From: JAZTZP01 sp045637525 | GTDB taxonomy: Bacteria > Bacillota > Clostridia > UBA1381 | Assembly (NCBI GenBank): GCA_045637525.1 | Contig: JAZTZP010000138.1 | Location: forward strand, 1-38,675 | Length of the DNA: 38,675 bases | Direction of reading: 5' to 3' | Part shown: in pieces, positions 17,964 through 26,238 of the stretch | Position numbering within the stretch: the stretch's first letter is position 1 | Layout of the letters: each line of letters starts with the position of its first letter | Translations under genes and position numbers: made by a program | Notes under the pieces: model-generated | What the model was told of the DNA's origin: nothing | The model's database searches: none | What the model saw: the letters and a program-made list of their open reading frames with translations, nothing else

Positions 17964-17977
17964 ACACTATATAGTGT
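17964..17977. promoter_or_regulatory. NrdR-box-like operator
   Basis: ACACTATATAGTGT is a perfect palindrome and fits the NrdR box pattern (ACAC-WATATW-TGTG type). It overlaps the start of the P2 transcript and is crossed by P1 transcription, so NrdR bound here could repress nrdD when dATP is plentiful. NrdR boxes usually come in pairs about 31 bp apart. Only one clear copy is seen; a weak AACATATGTT at 17880-17889 is 86 bp away. Confidence 0.6.
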
Positions 17978-18033
17978 GTTTGCAAGGTGAAAAAACAAAT
18001 TATGATAACAATATATAGAGAGGAGAAAAGGGC

Positions 18034-20151
18034 ATGATTGTAGTAAAAAAGGATAACACAAAAGAAGAATTTAACGTGCAGAAGGTAGTAGTTGCGGTGA
18101 ATAAATCGGCTAACAGGGCTCTGATAAAGTTTACTAAAGCTGAAACTGATTTTATTTGCAACTTTGTCGAAGAAAAGGCTTTGTCGCTTGGGAAGGATGA
18201 AATTTCTATTGCCGAAATGCATAATATCGTTGAAGGTGCGCTTGACAGAATAAATCCGAAAGTTGCAAAGAGTTACCGTGATTACCGTAATTACAAGCAG
18301 GATTTTGTTCATATGCTTGACGAGGTGTATAAAAAGAGCCAGTCTATTATGTATATTGGCGATAAGGAAAATTCAAATACGGACAGCGCCCTTGTATCTA
18401 CAAAGAGAAGTCTTATATTCAATCAGCTTAATAAAGAGCTTTACAAAAAGTTTTTTATGACTACCGAGGAGCTGCAGGCTTGCAGAGATGGGTATATTTA
18501 TGTTCATGATATGTCGGCAAGACGTGATACCATGAACTGTTGTTTGTTTGATGTTCAGAATGTTCTTGCAGGTGGTTTTGAAATGGGTAACTTATGGTAT
18601 AATGAACCTAAAACGCTTGCGGTTGCATTTGACGTTATAGGAGATATAGTGCTTTCTGCGGCAAGTCAGCAGTACGGCGGATTTACTGTGCCGGGTGTTG
18701 ATATGATTTTAGAACCTTATGCTGAAAAATCTTACCGGAAATACATAGAAAAATATAAGGCTATGGGCGTTGATGATGAAATTGCTGAGCGTGAAGCGGA
18801 AAATGATGTCCGCATTGATTTCGAACAGGGATTTCAGGGTTGGGAATACAAGTTTAATACCGTTGGCTCAAGCAGAGGAGATTATCCGTTTATAACTGTT
18901 ACAGCCGGAACGGGAACGGGGCGTTTTGCAAAAATGGCGATGCTAAGCATGCTTAAGGTCCGAAAGAACGGTCAGGGCAAAAAGGGGCATAAAAAGCCTG
19001 TTTTGTTCCCTAAGATTGTATTTTTGTATGACGAAAAGCTCCACGGACCCGGTGGCGAGCTTGAGGATGTTTTTGATGCCGGAGTTGAGTGCTCGTCAAG
19101 AACTATGTACCCCGACTGGCTGAGTCTTACCGGTGAGGGATATGTGGCTTCTATGTATAAAAAATACGGCAAAATAATATCGCCTATGGGGTGCAGAGCA
19201 TTCTTGTCACCGTGGTATGAACGCGGCGGAATGAAGCCGGCGGACGAAAACGATGTGCCTGTTTTTGTCGGAAGATGGAACATAGGAGCAGTGAGTCTGC
19301 ATCTTCCTATGATATATGCAAAGGCAAAACAGGAGAGTAAAGATTTTTATGAGGTTTTAGACTATTATTTAGAGCTTATACGTCAGCTTCATATAAGAAC
19401 TTATGATTACCTCGGCGAAATGCGGGCTTCTACAAATCCGCTTGCTTATTGCGAGGGAGGTTTTTATGGCGGAAATCTCGGGCTTCACGATAAAATTAAG
19501 CCTATAATGAAAACTGCGACGGCATCTTTTGGAATTACTGCGCTAAACGAGCTTCAGCAGCTGCATAATAAAAAGTCGATTGCAGAGGACGGTGAGTTTG
19601 CGCTTGAGGTTTTACGATATATAAATAAAAAGATAGAGCAATTTAAGGAGGAAGACGGGCATTTGTACGCCATATACGGAACTCCGGCAGAGTCGCTTTG
19701 CGGATTGCAGGTTACACAGTTTCGGGCAAAGTACGGAGTTATTGAAAATGTGTCGGACAGGGAATACGTTTCAAACAGCTTCCATTGTCATGTAACTGAG
19801 GATTTGACTCCTATTGAAAAGCAGGATCTGGAAAACAGGTTCTGGAACCTTTGTAACGGCGGTAAGATACAATATGTGAAATACCCCGTTGACTATAATT
19901 TAGAGGCGATAAAAACTCTTATAAGACGTGCTATGGATATGGGATTTTATGAGGGTGTGAATATGAGTTTATCGTTTTGCGATGACTGCGGATATGAGGA
20001 GCTTAGTATGGATGAATGCCCGAAATGCGGAAGCAGAAATCTTACCAAAATAGACCGTATGAACGGTTACCTTTCTTATTCAAGGGTGAAGGGAGATACA
20101 AGACTGAACAGTGCAAAGATGGCAGAGATTAAAGAAAGGGTAAGCATGTAA
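18034..20151 (+). CDS. nrdD: Anaerobic (class III) ribonucleoside-triphosphate reductase
   Basis: A 705-aa glycyl-radical enzyme that reduces NTPs to dNTPs under anoxia. The N-terminal ATP-cone (~1-90) is the allosteric activity site. The catalytic barrel carries the conserved Cys in MNCCLFDVQN, the active-site Cys in PMGCRAFLSPW and Asn in GRWNIGAVSLHLP. The C-terminal zinc site is C649-x2-C652-x9-C662-x2-C665. The glycyl-radical loop is RMNGYLSYS with Gly678. The start has GAGAGGAGAAAAG upstream. nrdG overlaps the stop by one base (TAATG), so the pair is translationally coupled. Two promoters and an NrdR-like palindrome precede it. Confidence 0.95.
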   Translation: MIVVKKDNTKEEFNVQKVVVAVNKSANRALIKFTKAETDFICNFVEEKALSLGKDEISIAEMHNIVEGALDRINPKVAKSYRDYRNYKQDFVHMLDEVYKKSQSIMYIGDKENSNTDSALVSTKRSLIFNQLNKELYKKFFMTTEELQACRDGYIYVHDMSARRDTMNCCLFDVQNVLAGGFEMGNLWYNEPKTLAVAFDVIGDIVLSAASQQYGGFTVPGVDMILEPYAEKSYRKYIEKYKAMGVDDEIAEREAENDVRIDFEQGFQGWEYKFNTVGSSRGDYPFITVTAGTGTGRFAKMAMLSMLKVRKNGQGKKGHKKPVLFPKIVFLYDEKLHGPGGELEDVFDAGVECSSRTMYPDWLSLTGEGYVASMYKKYGKIISPMGCRAFLSPWYERGGMKPADENDVPVFVGRWNIGAVSLHLPMIYAKAKQESKDFYEVLDYYLELIRQLHIRTYDYLGEMRASTNPLAYCEGGFYGGNLGLHDKIKPIMKTATASFGITALNELQQLHNKKSIAEDGEFALEVLRYINKKIEQFKEEDGHLYAIYGTPAESLCGLQVTQFRAKYGVIENVSDREYVSNSFHCHVTEDLTPIEKQDLENRFWNLCNGGKIQYVKYPVDYNLEAIKTLIRRAMDMGFYEGVNMSLSFCDDCGYEELSMDECPKCGSRNLTKIDRMNGYLSYSRVKGDTRLNSAKMAEIKERVSM

Positions 20152-20639
20152 TGAGATATCATAATATAACAAAGGACGATATGTTAAACGGGGACGGACT
20201 AAGGACTGTTTTGTGGCTCTCGGGCTGCGAACACAGATGTCCCGGTTGCCATAATCCTGTTACATGGGATATTGATGGCGGCCTGGAGTTTGATGCGGCT
20301 GCAAAAGAAGAGCTGTTTACATACCTTTCATTTGCTTATATATCCGGAATAACCTTTTCCGGCGGTGATCCTTTGCATCACAAAAACCGCAAAGAGGTTG
20401 GAGAGCTTATTCTGGAAATACGAAATAAATTTCCGGAAAAGACAATATGGCTTTACACAGGTTATGAATATGAGGAAGTTAAGGATCTGGAGTTTTTGGG
20501 AGAGATAGATGTGATTGTAGACGGACTCTTTGTTGAAAAGCTTAAGGACAGCAAGCTGAAATGGAAGGGAAGCTCAAATCAAAGAGTTATAGATGTGAAA
20601 CGTACTATAAAAAACGGGAAGATAGTTCTTCATGCATAA
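20151..20639 (+). CDS. nrdG: Anaerobic ribonucleotide reductase activating protein (radical SAM)
   Basis: A 162-aa radical-SAM activase. It uses a [4Fe-4S] cluster held by CEHRCPGC (CX3CX2C) and S-adenosylmethionine to make the glycyl radical on NrdD. The opening MRYHNITKDDMLNGDGLRTV and the GGDPLHH motif are typical, and the length is normal for the family. The ATG overlaps the last base of the nrdD stop. Confidence 0.95.
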   Translation: MRYHNITKDDMLNGDGLRTVLWLSGCEHRCPGCHNPVTWDIDGGLEFDAAAKEELFTYLSFAYISGITFSGGDPLHHKNRKEVGELILEIRNKFPEKTIWLYTGYEYEEVKDLEFLGEIDVIVDGLFVEKLKDSKLKWKGSSNQRVIDVKRTIKNGKIVLHA

Positions 20640-20651
20640 GGAGGAGAAATA

Positions 20652-21152
20652 ATGCAGAGAATTGCTGAATTTTTAAAGGTGAGCAGGGAGCAGTTTATAA
20701 GTGACTGGATTAACGGCGCGGATGATGCTGTGTCTGTTTATGATGAAATAAAAATACCGGCTCGTGCTACGTCCGGGTCTGCCGGATATGATTTTTATTC
20801 CACTCTTGATTTTGAGTTGAAGCCCGGCGAAACGATAAAGATACCGACAGGCATCCGTGCGAGGATGGAGGAAGGTTGGGTGCTTATGATTTTTCCGAGA
20901 AGTGGTTTAGGGTTTAAGTATCGTCTTCAGCTTAATAATACTGTTGGAATAATAGACAGTGATTATATCGGCTCTGATAATGAGGGGCATATATTTATTA
21001 AGGTAACAAACGATTCAAATGAGGGAAAGACTTTGAAGGTGAATCGGGGCGACGGATTTGCTCAGGGCATTTTCCTTCCGTTCGGAATAACCGGAAGTGA
21101 TAACGTAAGCGAAAAAAGAAACGGCGGTTTCGGAAGTACGAGTGCAAAATAA
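20652..21152 (+). CDS. dut: dUTP diphosphatase with N-terminal extension
   Basis: A 166-aa trimeric-type dUTPase that hydrolyses dUTP to dUMP and pyrophosphate. All five motifs are visible: SGSAGYDFYS, PRSGLGFK, VGIIDSDYIG, GDGFAQGIF and the C-terminal RNGGFGSTS that closes the site. Residues 1-30 (RIAEFLKVSREQFISDWI) form an extra, probably helical N-terminal extension not needed in the core family. AAGGAGGAG precedes the ATG, 12 bp after nrdG, so it belongs to the nrd operon: new dNTP supply with removal of dUTP. Confidence 0.93.
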   Translation: MQRIAEFLKVSREQFISDWINGADDAVSVYDEIKIPARATSGSAGYDFYSTLDFELKPGETIKIPTGIRARMEEGWVLMIFPRSGLGFKYRLQLNNTVGIIDSDYIGSDNEGHIFIKVTNDSNEGKTLKVNRGDGFAQGIFLPFGITGSDNVSEKRNGGFGSTSAK

Positions 21153-21175
21153 TACTTTATGGAGAGGCTAATGGT

Positions 21176-23089
21176 ATGGTTTTATTAAGTGCGAACAATA
21201 TAAAAAAGATGTTTGCGGATTTTCTGCTTTTTGACAATGTGAGTTTTCAGATTTCAGAGGGCGATAAAATAGGATTTATAGGAGTAAACGGAGCCGGAAA
21301 ATCCACTCTTTTTAAAATACTGATGGATGAGTATGATTATGATTCCGGTGAGATTGTGAAAAATAAGCTGACAAAAATAGGGTATCTGGACCAGTATTCC
21401 TGTAAGGAAAGCGAGAAAACCGTATTTAATGAGGTTTTAGAGGTTTTTGATGAGCTTTTAAAAACTGAACAAAGGCTTGATGAAATACGATTCGATATTG
21501 AAAACGGAGCGGACAACTTAGACGCATTGATAGCCGAGCAAAACAGGTTAAATGAGAGACTTGCCGAAAATGAAGGGTTTCATTTCAGAAGCAAAATCGA
21601 GAGCTGTTTAAAAGGTCTCGGTTTTAGTTCCGGTGAGTTTAATTTAAAGGTTAGTGAGCTTTCCGGCGGACAGAAAACACGTGTTGAGCTTGCAAAGATA
21701 CTGCTTTCTAATTCAAATCTTTTGCTTTTAGATGAGCCGACTAACCATCTTGATATAGAATCGGTTGAGTGGCTTGAGGGATTTTTGTCGGGGTATAAGG
21801 GTGCGTATATAGTTATTTCGCATGACAGATATTTTCTTGACAAGGTTACCAATAAAATAATGGAGCTTGACGGGGCGAGGTTTGAAAATTATACGGGGAA
21901 TTACAGTGCATATTCGGAGCAAAAGGCTGTTATAAGAAAAACGGAACAGCGAAATAACGAAAAACTGCAAAGGGAAATAGAGCGCTTAGAGGGCGTTATA
22001 GAACAACAGCATCGGTGGAACAGAGAAAAGAATATAAAAACAGCGGAAAGTAAACAAAAGGTAGTTGATAAGCTTAAACAGGAAATTGTTGAAGAACACA
22101 AGCTGCCTGAGAATATGTTTTATAACTTCCGTTCGTGCGGCGGAGGCGGAAACGACGTTTTAATATGCGAGAATGTCGGGATGAGTTTTGGCGAAAAACA
22201 GATTTTTAAAAACGTTGATATGCATATCATAAAGGGCGAAAAGGTATTTTTACTCGGGCCTAACGGATGCGGAAAAACAACGCTTTTGAAGATTATAAAC
22301 AATATATATGAGCAAACGTGCGGTAATGTGAAAATCGGTGCTAATATAAAAATAGGTTATTACGACCAGCTTCTCGAAAATTTATCGGAGGAAAAAACGG
22401 TAATGGATGAGGTGTGGGATGAGTTCCCTAATCTTACTCAGACAGAGATAAGAAATGCGCTTGCTGTTTTTTTGTTTCGTGGTGAGGATGTTTTTAAGCT
22501 TATAAAAAGTCTTTCGGGCGGAGAGCGGGCAAGGGTTGAGCTTACAAAGCTGATGCTTCGCCCGGTTAATTTTCTGATAATGGACGAGCCTACCAACCAT
22601 CTTGATATAGAGTCAAGAGAGGCACTTGAGACAGCTCTTTCGGAATACGACGGAACGATGATTATGGTATCTCATGACCGTTATTTTATAAACAAGCTTG
22701 CCGACAGAATAGTTTATTTAACTTCTGACGGAGCGGAAAGCTACTATGGCGGATATGACGTATTTTCGGAAAAAATGGGTAAAAAAGCAGAGGCTGTCGT
22801 GAATGTGAAGGAAGAAAAGATTAACGACTATAAAGAGCGAAAACGCATAGAGGCTGAAAAACGAAAGCTTATAAACGATTACAAAAAAATTGAAACGCTT
22901 ATAGGTGATACCGAAGCAGAGCTTGAGGCTGTGCAGGAAAAGCTTTTAAGTCCCGATGTTGCGACAGACTATGTAAAAGCGGCAGAGCTTTCGGCTGAGG
23001 CTGAGGAAATCAGCAAAACGCTCGAAGGGTATTATGAAGAATGGGAACAGCTTCAGATGCAAATTGATGAAAAAGGAATAGTGATTTAA
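21176..23089 (+). CDS. ABC-F family ATPase (Uup/YdiF-like)
   Basis: A 637-aa soluble protein with two ABC cassettes and no membrane domain, as in ABC-F translation factors that act on the ribosomal E site. Cassette 1 has Walker A GVNGAGKST, signature LSGGQKTRVELAK and Walker B LLLLDEPTNHLD. Cassette 2 has GPNGCGKTT, LSGGERARVEL and FLIMDEPTNHLD. The interdomain linker (~240-310) is basic and helical, and residues ~545-637 form a C-terminal coiled coil as in Uup/YfmR-type members. GGAGAGG lies 8 nt before the ATG. The next gene starts at the base after its stop. Housekeeping function is more likely than antibiotic protection, but this cannot be settled by sequence. Confidence 0.88.
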   Translation: MVLLSANNIKKMFADFLLFDNVSFQISEGDKIGFIGVNGAGKSTLFKILMDEYDYDSGEIVKNKLTKIGYLDQYSCKESEKTVFNEVLEVFDELLKTEQRLDEIRFDIENGADNLDALIAEQNRLNERLAENEGFHFRSKIESCLKGLGFSSGEFNLKVSELSGGQKTRVELAKILLSNSNLLLLDEPTNHLDIESVEWLEGFLSGYKGAYIVISHDRYFLDKVTNKIMELDGARFENYTGNYSAYSEQKAVIRKTEQRNNEKLQREIERLEGVIEQQHRWNREKNIKTAESKQKVVDKLKQEIVEEHKLPENMFYNFRSCGGGGNDVLICENVGMSFGEKQIFKNVDMHIIKGEKVFLLGPNGCGKTTLLKIINNIYEQTCGNVKIGANIKIGYYDQLLENLSEEKTVMDEVWDEFPNLTQTEIRNALAVFLFRGEDVFKLIKSLSGGERARVELTKLMLRPVNFLIMDEPTNHLDIESREALETALSEYDGTMIMVSHDRYFINKLADRIVYLTSDGAESYYGGYDVFSEKMGKKAEAVVNVKEEKINDYKERKRIEAEKRKLINDYKKIETLIGDTEAELEAVQEKLLSPDVATDYVKAAELSAEAEEISKTLEGYYEEWEQLQMQIDEKGIVI

Positions 23090-23539
23090 ATGAGAGCGAT
23101 AGTTCAACGTGTGAAGCACGCGAAGGTAGAAGTGGATAATGAAATAAAGGGCAGTATTAAAAACGGATTTCTTGTTTTTCTCGGAGTTGGAGAGGGTGAT
23201 ACGGAGCTTGACGCAAAATATCTTGCTGAAAAAATTCTTAATCTGAGAATTTTTGAAGATGAAAACGGAAAGATGAATATAAACCTTAAAAATTCAGGCG
23301 GAGAATTACTTGTAATATCGCAGTTTACTCTTTATGGTGATTGCCGTAAAGGTACAAGGCCGAGCTTTGACAAGGCTTGTGAGCCGGAGGAGGCAAACAG
23401 ACTTTATGAATACTTTAATTCTTATTGCCGGGAACAGGGGATAAAAACCGAAACAGGTGTGTTTGGAGCGGATATGCAGGTATCGCTTTTAAATGATGGT
23501 CCTGTTACGATACTTCTCGACAGTACAAAGCTGTTTTAA
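23090..23539 (+). CDS. dtd: D-aminoacyl-tRNA deacylase
   Basis: A 149-aa protein of normal length. It removes D-amino acids (and glycine from mischarged tRNAAla). The active-site motifs SQFTLYGD and NDGPVTI (the latter with the cross-subunit Gly-cisPro) are intact. The start MRAIVQRVKHAKVEV is canonical. The ATG follows the ABC-F stop codon directly, so translation is probably coupled. Confidence 0.95.
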   Translation: MRAIVQRVKHAKVEVDNEIKGSIKNGFLVFLGVGEGDTELDAKYLAEKILNLRIFEDENGKMNINLKNSGGELLVISQFTLYGDCRKGTRPSFDKACEPEEANRLYEYFNSYCREQGIKTETGVFGADMQVSLLNDGPVTILLDSTKLF

Positions 23540-23624
23540 TCCGTAAAAGAGCAAGAGGCTTATATTTATTATCGAAGTGTTCGTTTTTTTAGTTTAGTTT
23601 TTTGTTTGATGATTGGAGAAATAA

Positions 23625-25916
23625 ATGGAAAATAAATTAAAGTATGATAAACCGGCAACGGTATGGGAAGAAGCTTTGCCGTTAGGTAACGGAAATATAG
23701 GTGCAATGGTATATGGCGGTGTGGATACGGATATAATAAAATTAAACTGCGGTACTTTCTGGAGTGCATCCCCGGTAAATCGGATTGAGTATGACAAAAC
23801 AAAGTCTCTTGAAAAGCTCAGGGAGCTTATACGAAACGAAGATTATGTTGCGGCAGACGGGTATGCGAAACAGGAGTTTGAAGAGGGGACGGAAGCGAAA
23901 TTTTTACCGGTAGGGGAATTGATTATAAAACGGCTTGATTCCGATGTTGCAAACGGATATATTCGTGAGTTAAACCTTGAAAATGCAGAAGTGAATATCG
24001 AATATGGTCGCAATACGGATATAGGAATTTCATATAACCGTGAATCAACGCCGAAAGACATCGGCGGATATATTTTTTCAAAAAGATATTTTGCTTCAAA
24101 GCCTCATGATGTGCTGGTTTGTGATATATCTGCAAAGTATGAGAAAACAATGTCTTTTTCTTTCGGGATTGACAGCGATTTACCGGCAAAGATAAGTAAT
24201 TGTGGCGGAATGATAGCTATGCATGAAACCGCACCTGAGGATGTAGTTTACGGAGAATTTGAAAAAAATGACGGTGGTGAAAAAAATGTTTCATGCGCTG
24301 TGGCAGTTGGCGTGAAGGTTACGGGAGAACAGGCGACGGTTGAAATACTGAATAATAAAATAATGGTTTATAACGCTTCGCATATCACGGTTTTTCTTTC
24401 CTGTGTTACTGATTTTGTTTCATATAATGAAAATCCCGATAAGAGTATTGATATTGTCGGAAAGGCGTGTGAAAAAGTCAGCAAAGCTGTTAATGACGGT
24501 GTTGATACAGTGTATATGGCACATATAAAAGATTATAAAGAGTTATATAACCGCTGTGTTCTTGATTTATGCGGTGATAATGATGGATTTACCGATGAAA
24601 GAATTAAAAATATTCAGAGTGGCGGAGAGGATACAGGACTTATTGAGCTGATGTTTAATTTCGGTCGTTATCTTATGATAAGCGCATCTCGCGAAAATTC
24701 ACAGCCGATGAATCTGCAGGGGTTGTGGAATCACCGTGTAATGCCGCCATGGCGTTCTAATTATACTACAAATATAAATACACCAATGAATTACTGGCCG
24801 GCTGAAATATGCAATTTAAGCGAATGTCATGAGCCGTTGTTTAAAATGATTGAAGAACTGAGTGAGGCAGGGGAAGAGACTGCCGGGAGGTTGTATGGTT
24901 GCAGAGGTTTTTGTGTGCATCATAATACAACGCTCTGGAGATGGACAAGACCATCGGCAGGAAATTCCAAATGGATGATGTGGCCGGTTGCGGGGCTTTG
25001 GCTTTGCAGTCATTTATGGAAGCATTATGAATATACTCTTGACAAAGATTTTCTTTATAACAGAGCTTATCCGGTTATAAAGAAGTGTGTTTTGTTTGTT
25101 ATTGATTTTCTTACGGAAGAAAACGGTTATCTTGTTACATCACCGTCTACTTCGCCGGAAAATGTGTTTTTATATAATAACGAAAAGTGTGCGGTATCTC
25201 AGATGTCGGCGATGGATAATGCTCTGGTACGTGAGACTCTCGCAAATTATATAAACATATGTAATATTTGCAGAATAGATGATGAACTGAAAAATATTGC
25301 GGCTGAGACTATGGGAAAGCTTTATCCTCTTAAAACAGGCAGCGACGGCAGACTTTTGGAATGGAATAAGGAATTTGAAGAATCTGAAAAAGGACACCGC
25401 CATTTATCGCATCTGTATTGCGTTTTTCCGTCAATGATAGTAACGGAAAAAGATGCTGAGATTTATGAGGCTGCAAAAAAATCACTCGAATATCGGCTGG
25501 AAAACGGAGGAGGTCACACAGGCTGGAGCTGCGGATGGATAATTAATCTGTTTGCAATATTCGGGGATGCGGAGAATTGTCTTAAATATATGAATACATT
25601 GCTCGCAAAATCGGCGTATGCCAATTTGTTTGATGCACATCCGCCGTTTCAGATTGACGGGAACTTTGCTTTTGCTTCGGGAGTTGCACAGGCTCTTCTT
25701 CAAAGCAGTATAAATGATAAGGGTGTGTTGATTAAACTCCTGCCTGCAAAGCCGGACAGCTGGGATAAGGGTTCTGTAAAAGGGATATGCGCAAAAGGCG
25801 GTATAACAGCAGATATTTCATGGAGCGGACTTGATGTAAGTGTAAGACTTACGGGGAATACGGATATTAATGTTGAAATACAGTCCGATACGAAATACTG
25901 CGTTAAGGTTTTATAA
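23625..25916 (+). CDS. GH95 alpha-L-fucosidase/galactosidase, intracellular
   Basis: A 763-aa enzyme. The N-terminal beta-sandwich opens with the GH95 hallmark EALPLGNGNIGAMVYGG, followed by an (alpha/alpha)6 barrel. Residues matching the inverting machinery of Bifidobacterium AfcA are present: Asn383 and Asn385 (TNINTPMNYW), Glu512 (PSTSPENVF) and Asp678 (PPFQIDGNF). There is no signal peptide, so it should act on imported fucosylated (or L-galactosylated) oligosaccharides. TTGGAGAAATAA precedes the ATG. It lies between dtd and carA with no linked transporter or regulator, so its control is not visible here. Confidence 0.92.
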   Translation: MENKLKYDKPATVWEEALPLGNGNIGAMVYGGVDTDIIKLNCGTFWSASPVNRIEYDKTKSLEKLRELIRNEDYVAADGYAKQEFEEGTEAKFLPVGELIIKRLDSDVANGYIRELNLENAEVNIEYGRNTDIGISYNRESTPKDIGGYIFSKRYFASKPHDVLVCDISAKYEKTMSFSFGIDSDLPAKISNCGGMIAMHETAPEDVVYGEFEKNDGGEKNVSCAVAVGVKVTGEQATVEILNNKIMVYNASHITVFLSCVTDFVSYNENPDKSIDIVGKACEKVSKAVNDGVDTVYMAHIKDYKELYNRCVLDLCGDNDGFTDERIKNIQSGGEDTGLIELMFNFGRYLMISASRENSQPMNLQGLWNHRVMPPWRSNYTTNINTPMNYWPAEICNLSECHEPLFKMIEELSEAGEETAGRLYGCRGFCVHHNTTLWRWTRPSAGNSKWMMWPVAGLWLCSHLWKHYEYTLDKDFLYNRAYPVIKKCVLFVIDFLTEENGYLVTSPSTSPENVFLYNNEKCAVSQMSAMDNALVRETLANYINICNICRIDDELKNIAAETMGKLYPLKTGSDGRLLEWNKEFEESEKGHRHLSHLYCVFPSMIVTEKDAEIYEAAKKSLEYRLENGGGHTGWSCGWIINLFAIFGDAENCLKYMNTLLAKSAYANLFDAHPPFQIDGNFAFASGVAQALLQSSINDKGVLIKLLPAKPDSWDKGSVKGICAKGGITADISWSGLDVSVRLTGNTDINVEIQSDTKYCVKVL

Positions 25917-25993
25917 TGTAAAATATACATAAATTATTAATACAAAACTGTAAAAATTGTTAAGATTTTAATTATATAAATTTGATTAAGGTC

Positions 25994-26022
25994 TTGACAA
26001 TTTTTATTATTGGTGGTATAAT
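25994..26022 (+). promoter_or_regulatory. Sigma-A promoter of carAB
   Basis: TTGACA (25994-25999), 17 bp, TGG then TATAAT (26017-26022). A full consensus match, placing the transcript start near 26029 and giving a leader of ~210 nt before carA. Confidence 0.88.
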
Positions 26023-26060
26023 ATTATGAAGAAGAAATAAAAAAAGGCGCGGAGGATGTC

Positions 26061-26183
26061 ATGCAAGGTTTAACAAGTTTTGGTATACAGAAAAATAAAT
26101 ATTTTCCTGTTTCTGAAAGTGTTTTTTGTATTGATATTATTTCCGTTACCGGTTGTTTTAAGAGTTGTCGGTTTTCCATTTAA
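26061..26183 (+). CDS. Predicted 40-codon leader peptide of carAB
   Basis: This small frame starts with ATG at 26061 behind GCGGAGG (26049-26055) and ends with TAA at 26181-26183, just beyond the left arm of the carA attenuator. The peptide starts MQGLTSFGIQ and has no run of Arg or another single amino acid, so classical amino-acid attenuation is unlikely. A ribosome that reaches the stop would cover 26169-26178 and block the terminator. This matches the logic of E. coli pyrL, the 44-codon leader of pyrBI. The translation claim rests on the RBS and frame only. Confidence 0.55.
   Translation: MQGLTSFGIQKNKYFPVSESVFCIDIISVTGCFKSCRFSI
26087..26110 (+). promoter_or_regulatory. Possible pause hairpin in carAB leader
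   Basis: ACAGAAAA (26087-26094) can pair with TTTTCCTGT (26102-26110) with one bulged C. It is followed by a U6 run at 26122-26127. In UTP-sensing leaders a pause site lies before the attenuator; this hairpin is a candidate only. Confidence 0.3.
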
Positions 26184-26211
26184 TTTTTGTTTTTTGGAAA
26201 ACCGTTTTTTT
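26169..26211 (+). terminator. Attenuator terminator before carA
   Basis: CGGTTTTCCA (26169-26178) pairs with TGGAAAACCG (26195-26204), and the loop 26179-26194 is U-rich. It is followed by seven T's (26205-26211). It sits 28 bp before the carA ATG and downstream of the promoter, so it must be bypassed for carAB expression: an attenuator rather than an end terminator. Confidence 0.8.
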
Positions 26212-26238
26212 ATGCTAAGTATTAGGAGGAGATTGTAC

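Noticed and set aside
26029..26211. PyrR-binding leader, T-box or arginine-codon attenuation for carAB
   Set aside because: No PyrR-type anti-antiterminator motif or T-box specifier/anti-terminator pattern was seen, and the leader peptide has only one Arg codon.
26080..26238. 53-codon N-terminal extension of carA in the same frame
   Set aside because: It runs through the attenuator hairpin, has no family homology, and a strong AGGAGGA with the canonical CarA start lies at 26239.
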